A DNA stretch of 64,000 bases from Citreimonas salinaria (GCF_900107235.1 NZ_FNPF01000005.1:1-64000); one strand, 5' to 3'. Numbered from the stretch's first letter, positions 8,058-16,299 are shown. Notes: generated by a model not told the origin, from the sequence alone. Translations and numbers: made by a program.

Positions 8058-10226
8058 TTATGCGAGATTGGGCGTGAAATCCGGCCAGAGGGTTTCGGCC
8101 ATCTCAAGCGGCGCGCCATGATCGTCGAGAATGATCGCGAGCACGGCCTTTCCCCCGCTGCGCCTCTTCAGCAGGACAGGCGTGATCTTCCAGCCGTTGG
8201 CGGCTGCAACACGTCGGCAGAGCAACATCATGTGTGATGTTGGTCGCCCGCGGCGGAATCCCTCGGCGCTCGGCTCGGTCTCGAAATCCATCGGAAGATC
8301 GAGATGGAGTCCTGTGGCCGAGAGCCGTGCTCCGCGCACGGCTCGGCCCATGGTGGCGCGCAGGGCTTTCTCCATGCGGATGAACCCGAGCCAGTCCGGC
8401 TCGTGCTCAAGATCGCGCTCCAGCGCAGTGAAGGTGCACAGGCGCGTGACCGGTAACTCCGGCAGCGGCAGATTGCTCAGGACGACCACCCGTTTCTCTC
8501 GGTTCGGCGAGACAAGCCGGAGCCGGGCGATGGCCTGAAGCGTGGCGCACTCGCGCGACTGAGCGAGGATTGCCTGGACACGACGGTCTGGATGCGCACG
8601 CCGGAGGCCATCTCGGACAGAACCATCGGCCATCAGAATTGTGGCACCGGTTGCGGGGAGCGGTCCGGCAACATGCTCGGCGATCGGGAGCGCGTCTTTC
8701 GAGAACACGGCGCGCGCCGATCTTTCGATGTCGCTGACACCGGGCTGGAGTCGACCGATGACAACGATAGCTGCAAAGCCCTCGTAGTCGTTGACGCCTT
8801 GGGTTCTCGGTCCGAACCAGCGCGGCTCGGCCCCGAGAAGCGGTCTTCTGAGGGCCTTCTCCTCGGTTCCGGCCGCAGAGTTCCCGACTTCCGCATGCAA
8901 AGCTTGGAGAACAGATTTGGTCGCCACGACGAGAACACCGCCGTCCGCCGCCTTTTCGACTTCTCGCCGGATGATCGTCAGAACTTTGCCTCGCCGTTCT
9001 GCGCCGTCCTCTGCGTGAAGCAACCAGCTGTTCGACAGGGTCAGGTCTGATATCTGCACGATATCGGCGATCGGCGGCGACTGGATCGAGACGAATGCCG
9101 CACCGGGAGCGACGCGTTCGGTGATGTCCGGATCGGCATCCGCGTCGAGGAGAAGCAGCGGATCGTCGCGATCGAGATCATCAAAACCGGATGACTGGAT
9201 CTCAAGCTGAGAGCTTTCCTTCGTCCTGGCTTCGGACAACCTCAGCCCGACGCAATGCCCAGTTTCCTTTTCGGCCACGCGCTTGAGGATCTGTTGTCGC
9301 TTCCGCGACGCGATGAACGATCTCGTGTCGAAGGTCTGGACGCAGAATTCCAAAGTCTTGGTGCATTGCCACGGACCGATTTCGAGGTAACTCCGCGATC
9401 GCTCCTCCGCTTTCACGAGGCGCTCCAACTGTGCTGTGTCGATGCCCGACTTTCGGAGATGTTCGTGCAACGGCAGGCCGCGTTGCAGTCCATCGACGAT
9501 TGCCGCCTTGGTCCTGGTGAGGGCGTCGAGGAGACCTTCGGGGAAAGACTTTGGTGGGGCCCGCATGAAATCGTCGATCGAGAGATTCAACCTGCGGATC
9601 AAGGTCGGCCAGACTTTTTCGTCGATCACGCGAAGAGCGGTCTCGTAAGTGCGATCAATGGGAGCATCGACGCCCAGGTAGGCGTGAGCGAGGAACACGA
9701 CATGGGGACCAGGCACGTCCTTCTGCTCGAGATAGGGGCATCCGGAAGCGCAGGCCGATTGAACGAAATTCCCATCCGGGTCCTGTCCACGACAGAGAGC
9801 TTGCGTGATGGAGGGAACGAAGCCGGAAATTTCCTTTGCAAGGTTGGCGCGCTCGCACATCGTCTTCTTGCTGTTGCCGGGACGCAGAGCGCTGCGTCCG
9901 CGGATGACGCGGGATGGCAGCCCGGGCGCGAGCTCTCGAAAATCTGCATAGGCCCGTTCCGCGAGGTCGAGCGTCGGCACATAGATCAACACATGCCCCT
10001 GGCCCAGCAGTGCCTCGCCGTGTCGTGCGATGACGCGGAGCGCCGTGGCGGTTTTTCCAAGGCCGGCCGTAACCTTCATCGCAAGGGCGGCGTCGGGCGC
10101 GGCTGTTCCTTCAGCTGCCGCTTTGACGAATGACTCGATTTCCTGCTCGAGCAGGGCTCTGGCCTTGGACGGCATCAACCAAGGCGAAATCGCGGCTGTC
10201 GCGTCGAATAGTTCTTCATGCTTCAT
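8058..10226 (-). CDS. Island ATPase/helicase-like protein with cysteine cluster
   Basis: 722 aa from the ATG at 10226, preceded by GGAGA eight bases upstream; the longer frame to 10382 has no comparable site. A Walker A motif TAGLGKTA (K58) and a Walker B-like RVIDEKVW (D202-E203) point to an SF2-type ATPase. Between them lie four cysteines, C124, C145, C159 and C163, in a pattern reminiscent of Fe-S or zinc clusters inserted in XPD/DinG-type helicases. The C-terminal half resembles no domain I can name. It is divergent from the double-HTH gene and shares its 214-bp promoter region with it. A helicase or DNA-translocase role is inferred from the ATPase motifs only. Confidence 0.65.
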   Translation of the reverse strand: MKHEELFDATAAISPWLMPSKARALLEQEIESFVKAAAEGTAAPDAALAMKVTAGLGKTATALRVIARHGEALLGQGHVLIYVPTLDLAERAYADFRELAPGLPSRVIRGRSALRPGNSKKTMCERANLAKEISGFVPSITQALCRGQDPDGNFVQSACASGCPYLEQKDVPGPHVVFLAHAYLGVDAPIDRTYETALRVIDEKVWPTLIRRLNLSIDDFMRAPPKSFPEGLLDALTRTKAAIVDGLQRGLPLHEHLRKSGIDTAQLERLVKAEERSRSYLEIGPWQCTKTLEFCVQTFDTRSFIASRKRQQILKRVAEKETGHCVGLRLSEARTKESSQLEIQSSGFDDLDRDDPLLLLDADADPDITERVAPGAAFVSIQSPPIADIVQISDLTLSNSWLLHAEDGAERRGKVLTIIRREVEKAADGGVLVVATKSVLQALHAEVGNSAAGTEEKALRRPLLGAEPRWFGPRTQGVNDYEGFAAIVVIGRLQPGVSDIERSARAVFSKDALPIAEHVAGPLPATGATILMADGSVRDGLRRAHPDRRVQAILAQSRECATLQAIARLRLVSPNREKRVVVLSNLPLPELPVTRLCTFTALERDLEHEPDWLGFIRMEKALRATMGRAVRGARLSATGLHLDLPMDFETEPSAEGFRRGRPTSHMMLLCRRVAAANGWKITPVLLKRRSGGKAVLAIILDDHGAPLEMAETLWPDFTPNLA

Positions 10227-10230
10227 TTGC

Positions 10231-10249
10231 GTTCTCCATTTCGGAGAAC
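10231..10249. promoter_or_regulatory. Perfect inverted repeat over the helicase ribosome binding site
   Basis: GTTCTCC and GGAGAAC form a perfect inverted repeat separated by ATTTC. On the minus strand the left arm contains the Shine-Dalgarno sequence of the helicase gene. A protein bound here, or an RNA hairpin, would block expression. The neighbouring HTH protein is the obvious candidate ligand, by inference. Confidence 0.45.
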
Positions 10250-10403
10250 CTGGGCGCAGGTGCTGTCGCGAAAAAACGCCTCTGATCACGTCGGCGTGAG
10301 CGCGGGCGTGCCAGCAAAGGTGTCGAGCCTCAATTGATCCTCCTAATTGAGCGCCGGCACCTTTGGTCGCCACCCCATGCATTTCGGTGAACCAGGCGCA
10401 GGG
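10238..10403. repeat. Imperfect 23-24-bp direct repeat flanking the divergent promoter region
   Basis: Copies lie at 10238-10261 and 10381-10403. Both read ATTTCGG-x-GAACC-x-GG, then CGCAGG, differing at two positions and by one inserted G. One copy sits beside the helicase start and the other 38 bp before the double-HTH gene. The arrangement suits a shared regulator-binding site at both divergent promoters. Confidence 0.45.
10329..10351. promoter_or_regulatory. Inverted repeat in the divergent intergenic region
   Basis: CTCAATT and AATTGAG form a perfect 7-bp inverted repeat with a 9-bp spacer, roughly midway between the divergent helicase and double-HTH genes. It has the dimensions of a dimeric repressor operator. 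No T-run follows, so it is not a terminator. Confidence 0.35.
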
Positions 10404-10440
10404 ACTAATTCCTCGTCAGAAGAAACCTGATGAGGAAAAA

Positions 10441-10809
10441 ATGCTGTCAGTTGAGGAAGTTGCAAGACACTTTGGTTTGCGTCCCGACACGGTCCGGCGA
10501 AAGATTCGGGCCGGAGAGATCGAGGCGATCCGCATCGGCCGGGTCTTCCGTCTCGCCTGGCCGGACGTGTGGGCCTGCGAGGATGGACCGATGCCGAAAC
10601 GCTCGCGGATCACGCGCTATCAAGATGACCTGCTGTGCAAAAAACAGATTGCCGGGGCGCTCCGCGTCAGCGTGCGCACCGTCGAGCGTTGGATCGACGA
10701 CGGGCTGCCGACCCGCAACGCGTTCGGGGCCATTCGCTGCAACCCGCATGACGTCACCGACTGGCTGAAGCTGCGGGGCGTCGACCTTCCCTCGGAATGG
10801 TGGGCGTGA
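10441..10809 (+). CDS. Tandem excisionase-type double-HTH DNA-binding protein
   Basis: 122 aa from the ATG at 10441, which has GATGAGG just upstream; the frame is open from 10363 but that start has no such site. Residues 1-45 form a MerR/excisionase-like winged HTH (SVEEVARHFGLRPDTVRRKI, then IRIGRVFRLAW). Residues about 60-115 form a second one (LCKKQIAGALRVSVRTVERW, then DVTDWLKLRGV). Two such domains in one short chain suit binding of paired sites. It precedes two tyrosine recombinase genes, so it may act as a recombination directionality factor, as a repressor of the divergent helicase promoter, or as both. Confidence 0.7.
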   Translation: MLSVEEVARHFGLRPDTVRRKIRAGEIEAIRIGRVFRLAWPDVWACEDGPMPKRSRITRYQDDLLCKKQIAGALRVSVRTVERWIDDGLPTRNAFGAIRCNPHDVTDWLKLRGVDLPSEWWA

Positions 10810-10822
10810 CGCCGACGGTCCG

Positions 10823-10959
10823 TCGCACAGATGCGATAGGCATCATCGCGACACGAGCGGGATGGCTCCGCCCGTCGCACAAGCGTCCCCAAACATTTAT
10901 TGGGGTTATGCTTGGGAGCGATCCTGCGAAATGCGGGAAAATTGCGACAGACTGTGCGA
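10823..10959. repeat. TCGCACA repeats upstream of the recombinase pair
   Basis: TCGCACA occurs at 10823-10829 and 10875-10881 (both within CCGTCGCACA), and its inverse TGTGCGA at 10953-10959. All lie in the 266-bp gap before the first recombinase gene. They could be recombinase or HTH-protein binding sites. Three short copies are weak evidence. Confidence 0.25.
10887..10905 (+). terminator. Possible weak terminator after the double-HTH gene
   Basis: CCCCAA and TTGGGG form a 6-bp stem with a 7-base AT-rich loop, followed by TTAT. It lies 78 bp after the HTH stop. The T-run is short, so this may be an attenuator or an incidental hairpin. The rest of 10810-11075 shows no coding potential. Confidence 0.3.
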
Positions 10960-11075
10960 ACCGACCCACCGAGCGCGATCTCCTGAATGGACCAGTTGCG
11001 GTCCACGGCCCGGGCCTCGCGAGCCGCCTTTCCTCGTGAAGGCGGCCCGCAGGCCCCGAACATGGAGATGAAAAT

Positions 11076-13004
11076 TTGAAACATGACAGAGCACTGACAA
11101 GCGCCGCAGACGCGATGTTCCCGGACTTCCTGAAATGGGCGAAGGAGTCCGGCGAGAGCCGTGATACAATTTACGAGATCGAAAAGGTCGCCGCGCGGCT
11201 CGACCTGACCGACGACGAATTGGATCTGGTTCCGGCTGACCTGGGCTACTTCGAGAAGGTGGTCGCCGTGTCGCCCTATGGCGCGGTCTCGCGGTCGAAG
11301 AACCTCGACACGGCCCGCAAGCGTGGCAATTCGCGCATCCGCACCGCCCTGGAGCGGTTCCTCGCAGCGCGCGGGCAGGGGACCCCGGACACGGCCGTCC
11401 GCGCGAGCTACGACCGGGTGATCGGGTTCATGGTCGACAACGAGGGTTTTGCCGATCGTGGCGCGCTCTTCACCACGAGCACGCACAAGCCGTTTCTTCT
11501 GGTGCGGGCGCGGGCGCGGCTTTCGCTGCCGGACCTCGACCAGCCAGAATTCGACAGGCTTTGGCATGATGCGACACCGGATGGCCGTAAGTCGTTGCGG
11601 AAATTCGCCCAGCGGATTGGTAAGCTGCGTCGCGGGCACAATCGTTGGCCCGAGCTTGCGGATCTACTGCCGCGACAGGACTTTGTGGCGCCCGCCCCAT
11701 CTGACCGGGCCCGTAGAATCGAATGGCAGTCATTGCCCGCACCCTTTCGCTCTGATGCAGAGGAAGTGTTCCGCGAGACACTGCGCCAACCCGCCGACAT
11801 GAAAGATTGGGCGAAGGAGCAGTTGCGCCTCGGCCGATCAGCCGTCGAGATTGATGCGGAGATCGCGGCGCGGGTGGGAAAGGAAAAGAAGAAAAAGCCG
11901 CCCAAGAATATCGATTCCGCGCTTGCCGGCTATCGGCAGGCAACAACCTGGCTTCTGCGCGAGAGTCACTCGCCGGAGACCGGGTTCGCGGGACTCGCGA
12001 CGCTGCGCGAGCTGTTCACGGCCGAGGCGCTCGAGGCGGCTTGCAGCGCGCAAATCGCACGGAGCGCCGCGTCCATTTCGCTCAAAAATGCGAACAAAAG
12101 TTCGACGCTCTGGTCGCGCTTCACGAATCTCACCACGATAGCGCGCCACGGCCTGCGTGATCCCGAGATTCTCGCGCGGATCGGTCTCGTGCGCATGTTC
12201 AACGCGGACTACGTGTTGTTGCCGAGCGAGATGACCGAAGATGCCGAGGCGATCTGTGATCGGCTGCGCAAGTCACCGCATCTCGCGGCCGCGTTCGTAA
12301 ACGCGCCAGCGCGCCTTGGCGCCATCTCGACTGAGGCTCTGGAGGCAGCATCAACCGATTTCGCGCGCGAGCGCGCGCTGCGGCTCTCGGCCTGCGCCGC
12401 CGCTTACTCTGTGCAGGTCAGCCGGGCTCTGAGGCCGGCCAATTTGTTCATGATCCGCCGCAAGGCGACACCCGGTTGCCCGCGCAACCTGACTTGGATC
12501 GCGGACGGACAACATGCCGAGATCTGCTTCTCCGGCGGAGAGGTCAAGAACGGACAAACTGTGATCGTGAACGTGCAGGGCGACGACGCCCGCATCCTTT
12601 GGCAGTGGGACCGGGTCGATCGGCCGAAGCTGATGAAGCTTCGCGGCATCGAGTCTTCACCCTACCTGTTCCCGGGAACGGCCAATCCTCGTCTGCGCAA
12701 GGCGGCGCTGAATCTGCCAGCCGGATGCATGTCCGTCGCTTCGATCATGGAGTTGTGGGATCTCGGCGACCGCCAGCTCGGACTCGGGCTGACGCCGCAC
12801 CAGTGCCGCCACGCTCTCGCGACTCTGATGCTCGCCGTTCGGCCGGGTGATTTCGCGAATGTGGCCTCGGTGCTGGCGAACACCGAAGAGGTCGCACGCC
12901 GCCACTATGGCAAGGACAGCGGCGAAGCCGCGGCCGTTGCCGTGCGGGAGGCCTTGCTGGCGCACCACCCGGACATCTTTGCGCGCATGAAAAGGAGAAC
13001 ATGA
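11076..13004 (+). CDS. Divergent tyrosine recombinase, first of a pair
   Basis: 642 aa, using a TTG start at 11076 with GGAG eight bases upstream. The C-terminal 200 residues carry a tyrosine-recombinase catalytic fold: an arginine segment RALRPANLFMIRR, a lysine in GGEVKNGQTVIV, an H-x-x-R box in LTPHQCRHAL, and a terminal RRHYGKD tyrosine. The usual LGH segment reads VLANTEEV, so the histidine/tryptophan position is replaced by asparagine. The long N-terminus is family-specific and includes a lysine-rich patch GKEKKKKPPKN. It ends one base before the next recombinase. It is probably a DNA strand-exchange protein acting with its neighbour, possibly with reduced activity of its own. Confidence 0.7.
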   Translation: MKHDRALTSAADAMFPDFLKWAKESGESRDTIYEIEKVAARLDLTDDELDLVPADLGYFEKVVAVSPYGAVSRSKNLDTARKRGNSRIRTALERFLAARGQGTPDTAVRASYDRVIGFMVDNEGFADRGALFTTSTHKPFLLVRARARLSLPDLDQPEFDRLWHDATPDGRKSLRKFAQRIGKLRRGHNRWPELADLLPRQDFVAPAPSDRARRIEWQSLPAPFRSDAEEVFRETLRQPADMKDWAKEQLRLGRSAVEIDAEIAARVGKEKKKKPPKNIDSALAGYRQATTWLLRESHSPETGFAGLATLRELFTAEALEAACSAQIARSAASISLKNANKSSTLWSRFTNLTTIARHGLRDPEILARIGLVRMFNADYVLLPSEMTEDAEAICDRLRKSPHLAAAFVNAPARLGAISTEALEAASTDFARERALRLSACAAAYSVQVSRALRPANLFMIRRKATPGCPRNLTWIADGQHAEICFSGGEVKNGQTVIVNVQGDDARILWQWDRVDRPKLMKLRGIESSPYLFPGTANPRLRKAALNLPAGCMSVASIMELWDLGDRQLGLGLTPHQCRHALATLMLAVRPGDFANVASVLANTEEVARRHYGKDSGEAAAVAVREALLAHHPDIFARMKRRT

Positions 13005-13005
13005 C

Positions 13006-14388
13006 ATGAAAGCCGATCTCGATGTGATCCTGAAGGAGACACCGGCGGCCGTGCGGCGGGCCATGATCCTGGACGCGCATAATCTCGCGCCGGGTGCGGC
13101 GCAGGTCATGGGGCGTTTCTGGACGGCAGTCCGCGCAGGCCACGGCAATCCTGCCATGCCTGGCGCGGAAGCCTACCGAGCCGCCGCCGCCTCGGAATCG
13201 ACGTTTCGATGCCTCCTGCGTGCTCTCTCGCGATACGCGCCGCAGGTGTGCACGGCTCCGGCGAGGCTCGTCAGTGACGAATGGTATGCCCGGCGGCGCA
13301 AGCCGGCCATAAAGGCCATGCCGACCGCCGAGAAGCCCGTAGGAGCGACCTGGCCCGAGGCTTGGCAACGGATGAAACCACGCCTCGACACGACCTCGAT
13401 CAGGCTCAGCACCCGGAAGCGATATATCGCGAGCATCGATCGGTGCGCTGTCGTCGTCGCAGAGGGACTCGCTTCGGACACGCACGGGTTCGTTGCAGCA
13501 TGCGAATTGTCGGACGCGTTTCTTTTTCATCCCGACAAGACCCGCCGTGTGAAGCCGGTCACGGCCGGCAACTACATCGAGGGGCTGATTGCCCTGGGTG
13601 CCAAGGGCGGAGTCGCAGAGGCGAGCCTGACCGCCATGCGGGTCATCCTGCGCGACCTTCGGGATCAGGCGGCGCTGGCGGAGAAGAACAAGTATGGAAG
13701 GCTGTCCGAACTGATGGAACGCGGCGGGTATGCCCATGTCGCCGACAGGATCGGAGAACTCAGGAGGCGCGCCCATGATCTGCCGGCGCACAGCGCGGCC
13801 CGCCGCCGCTGCTTGCAGCAGGCCGTCGTCTGCGCCGTCATTCTCAACAAGCCGCCGCGCAAGGGCGACCTCGTGTCGTGGCGGATCGGAGAGCAGATTG
13901 TCCGTGACGTCGACGGAACCTGGCGCGCGAGTTGGGAGCAGGAGAAGACGGTGTCCGAAACGGAAACGGGTGCGATCTGGCCCGAGATATGCGAGATCTT
14001 GGACGAGTGGATGCTCGACGGCCGCCCAGATCGCCTGGTCCATGTGCGCTACCAGGAACTCCTCGGTCGGAACTGGCTGACGTTCGATGACAGCGTGCCG
14101 TATCGCAACCTTCCGACCGAGCTGACCAAAGCCGCGATCGGCGTGCCGTCGCATGATCTGCGGACCCTCGCCGCGGACTACATGCGTCGTCATGATCCTG
14201 CCCACGCTGCGAATGTTATCGCTACGCATCTCGGACATGGCACTCGAAAAGCCGGAGAGGCCTATCGCGCCGAGTGCGAAGGGGCGGCGGCGCAAGCGAT
14301 CTGGCAAGAGGCGCGGGCGCGCATTGCTGCGCACTCGGCAAAACCACGAGGTAGGCGCAAGACACAGGGCCGTATGGCAAACGTATAG
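13006..14388 (+). CDS. Tyrosine recombinase, second of a pair
   Basis: 460 aa. The ATG at 13006 is preceded by AAGGAG, which lies inside the end of the previous gene, so the pair is surely cotranscribed. The C-terminus holds a complete catalytic set: arginine in KPPRKGDLVSW, lysine in WEQEKTVSE, H-x-x-R in VPSHDLRTLA, histidine in THLGHGTRK and tyrosine in GEAYRAE. The N-terminal half is a likely DNA-binding core-arm region. Unlike the first protein it keeps every canonical position. It may catalyse excision or integration of this module, or of a larger element outside the window. Its target sites are unknown. Confidence 0.75.
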   Translation: MKADLDVILKETPAAVRRAMILDAHNLAPGAAQVMGRFWTAVRAGHGNPAMPGAEAYRAAAASESTFRCLLRALSRYAPQVCTAPARLVSDEWYARRRKPAIKAMPTAEKPVGATWPEAWQRMKPRLDTTSIRLSTRKRYIASIDRCAVVVAEGLASDTHGFVAACELSDAFLFHPDKTRRVKPVTAGNYIEGLIALGAKGGVAEASLTAMRVILRDLRDQAALAEKNKYGRLSELMERGGYAHVADRIGELRRRAHDLPAHSAARRRCLQQAVVCAVILNKPPRKGDLVSWRIGEQIVRDVDGTWRASWEQEKTVSETETGAIWPEICEILDEWMLDGRPDRLVHVRYQELLGRNWLTFDDSVPYRNLPTELTKAAIGVPSHDLRTLAADYMRRHDPAHAANVIATHLGHGTRKAGEAYRAECEGAAAQAIWQEARARIAAHSAKPRGRRKTQGRMANV

Positions 14389-14594
14389 CGTTGCCAATTC
14401 GGTGGCTGGCTCGCGAGCGGAGGGAGTGGGAGAGGGATCGCGCCTGATCTCTCGCGGCCGTCTTGGTGAGGCCGCGAGCGACAGGCCGATCGGCTGAAGG
14501 AGAGAGACAAGAAAGAAGCAATAGATGGACAGGCATCCGGCCCATGACTGCTTGACCCGCGCGCGACGCGGACACCTACCCGGAGCCCATCATC
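14389..14594 (+). other. Non-coding leader with a stem-loop before the small-gene cluster
   Basis: No gene is seen here. CTCGCGGCC (14451-14459) and GGCCGCGAG (14470-14478) form a perfect 9-bp stem with a 10-base loop, followed by a purine-rich stretch (AAGGAGAGAGACAAGAAAGAAG) rather than a T-run. It may be a 5' leader of the downstream small genes. Confidence 0.35.
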
Positions 14595-14987
14595 ATGAAC
14601 CTCGACTCGATATCGATCTTCGCACCCGACCTCGCACAGGAGATTCCTCCCGATCCGATCCTTGCCTACGTTTCGGCACATCATGAGGCGCTCTGGCATG
14701 CGGCCCGACTGCTGGGAGGCTACGAATCCGCCCGTCTCGTCGACCGCTGCGCGGAACTCCTCGCGCAGGACCGACGCGTGACGTCGCGCACGCGGATGAT
14801 GCTCGACCAGATCCTGGCGATGCTATCGCTGGAAGAAGTCGACAACCCGAACCTGCCATACATGGGGCATTTCGCTGTAATCGATCCGCTCGATCCGGTT
14901 GTCGAAGAGATCTGTCTGCTGACGGATGGATTGCGTCATGAGCTCGCACGCACGGTCAGCGAAGCCCTGCTGCGGCCCGACGCATAG
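14595..14987 (+). CDS. Small unknown island protein
   Basis: 130 aa, no family recognised. It is acidic and mostly helical in appearance, without membrane segments or a signal peptide (MNLDSISIFAPDLAQEIPPD). The ATG at 14595 lacks a strong Shine-Dalgarno sequence. It is the first of three short plus-strand genes leading to the KptA-like gene, with gaps of 106 and 83 bp and a final overlap. Codon use is GC-rich and coherent, which supports a real gene. Confidence 0.55.
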   Translation: MNLDSISIFAPDLAQEIPPDPILAYVSAHHEALWHAARLLGGYESARLVDRCAELLAQDRRVTSRTRMMLDQILAMLSLEEVDNPNLPYMGHFAVIDPLDPVVEEICLLTDGLRHELARTVSEALLRPDA

Positions 14988-15093
14988 TCCGGCGCGACGA
15001 TCCTACACCGCCGGTTTCTCCCGTCGGCGGTGCTTGACCGCACAAGGTTCTCGACCGGCCTGGTGGCTGGCCCTTCGTGCGGGGAGACCCACC

Positions 15094-15402
15094 ATGAACA
15101 AGACGCTCTGCGGAAGCGGTGCTCTTCTTGCCGCCCTCGATGCCCAGGATTTCCTACGGCGCCACGGCAATAGCCTCTCGGAGGTGCTGCACGCGACCGC
15201 GGGTAACCGCGGCCTTGATTTCTACTGCGCGGCTGACCGGTTGCTGGATGGCCTGAGCCCCGATCCGGTTTGCGTCGGGAAGGCGCTTCGAGACATGCAC
15301 GATCTCCTTGTGGAGGTCGACACGCCAGACGACCGGTATGTGGCATCTCTGCGGTGGCACGGCGCGCGGTTGAGTGATCTCGCAGCCGGTCTGCCACGAT
15401 GA
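15094..15402 (+). CDS. Small unknown island protein
   Basis: 102 aa, no family recognised. The ATG at 15094 has GGGGAGA eight bases upstream and is preferred over the open frame beginning at 14926, which overlaps the previous gene. The sequence is soluble-looking, with VGKALRDMHDLLVEVDTP near residue 60. It belongs to the same plus-strand series as its neighbours. Confidence 0.5.
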   Translation: MNKTLCGSGALLAALDAQDFLRRHGNSLSEVLHATAGNRGLDFYCAADRLLDGLSPDPVCVGKALRDMHDLLVEVDTPDDRYVASLRWHGARLSDLAAGLPR

Positions 15403-15485
15403 CGCGGCGGGCCTCGATCTTCGGATCGGGGCCTTACGCCGACATCGACCCCGCGATGTTCCCCATATCAAAAAGGAAGACTTGC

Positions 15486-15773
15486 ATGCAGTTCAGCACC
15501 AGAAAGATCACCGTTGATCAAGATCTCGGAAGCCGAAAGCTTCAAGCTTACTACGATTGTGCATTTCTGTGGTCCAAGGCACCGATCGATCCCGGCTGTG
15601 CTGACGAAGTCGCGGAATTCTATACCGTTACCCTGATCAGGTTTCTGGAGGTTCTGGAGACGCTGTCGGCCCATCAGCGGCTGGAACTTCTCGAACGGTC
15701 GAGGGGAGCGCACGCCCCCCGGCGTGGAGACCGTCAGGTCGCAATGCTCGGAGAATATCCCGATGCCCAGTGA
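15486..15773 (+). CDS. Small unknown protein overlapping kptA
   Basis: 95 aa, no family recognised. The ATG at 15486 has AAGGAAG upstream and is better than the open frame from 15399. The body is aromatic and helical (LQAYYDCAFLWSKAPIDPG; VTLIRFLEVLETLSAHQR) and the tail is basic. Its last 11 bases overlap the start of the RNA phosphotransferase gene, so the two are probably translationally coupled and related in function. Confidence 0.6.
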   Translation: MQFSTRKITVDQDLGSRKLQAYYDCAFLWSKAPIDPGCADEVAEFYTVTLIRFLEVLETLSAHQRLELLERSRGAHAPRRGDRQVAMLGEYPDAQ

Positions 15774-16299
15774 CAGCCGGTTCCTGACGCTCGTCCTGCG
15801 TCACCGACCGGAACTGATCGGGATCGAACTCGACCGGGCTGGCTGGACAGACGTCGATGGGCTGTTGCGGGCGATGAAGCGCCACGGACGACCGCTCTCG
15901 CGGATAGAACTCGAAGGTATCGTGACCGCGGATCGCAAGAAGAGATTCACCCTGTCAGCTGACGGGACGAGTATTCGTGCGGCGCAGGGCCATTCGATTG
16001 TCCTCGACCTCGACCTCCCGCCGGCGCCTCCTCCGGCCATGCTCTTCCACGGCACGGCGCGACACTACCTCGACTCGATCTTCGCAGACGGCCTGCGCCC
16101 GGGGAGGCGGCAGTTCGTCCATCTCAGTCCGGATCTCGTGACCGCTGCGACGGTGGGTGCGCGCCACGGCAAGGTCGTCGTGCTCACGGTGGACAGCGCT
16201 GCCATGGTCGCCGAGGGTCATTCCTTCATTCTCTCGGACAACGGTGTCTGGATGACCTCTGTGGTCCCTGCGCGATTTCTCGGTTTCGCCCCGAGCTGA
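15763..16299 (+). CDS. kptA: RNA 2'-phosphotransferase, Tpt1/KptA family
   Basis: 178 aa from the ATG at 15763 (GGAG nine bases upstream). KptA/Tpt1 enzymes remove a 2'-phosphate from RNA using NAD, releasing ADP-ribose 1'',2''-cyclic phosphate. The N-terminal SRFLTLVLRHRPELIGIELD and GWTDVDGLL match the first family block. LFHGTARHYLDSI, HLSPDLVTA and VVVLTVDSAAM match the ADP-ribosyltransferase-like half. The length is that of bacterial KptA. In bacteria the physiological substrate is unclear because fungal-type tRNA splicing is absent. Here it lies on a mobile island, overlaps a small unknown gene and sits next to the integrase, so a role in RNA repair or in countering RNA-targeting toxins is possible but unproven. 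Confidence 0.85.
   Translation: MPSDSRFLTLVLRHRPELIGIELDRAGWTDVDGLLRAMKRHGRPLSRIELEGIVTADRKKRFTLSADGTSIRAAQGHSIVLDLDLPPAPPPAMLFHGTARHYLDSIFADGLRPGRRQFVHLSPDLVTAATVGARHGKVVVLTVDSAAMVAEGHSFILSDNGVWMTSVVPARFLGFAPS

Noticed and set aside
14451-14478. Stem-loop before the small-gene cluster as a terminator of the recombinase operon
   Set aside because: The 9-bp stem is followed by a purine-rich stretch, not a T-run, so it is described only as a leader hairpin.
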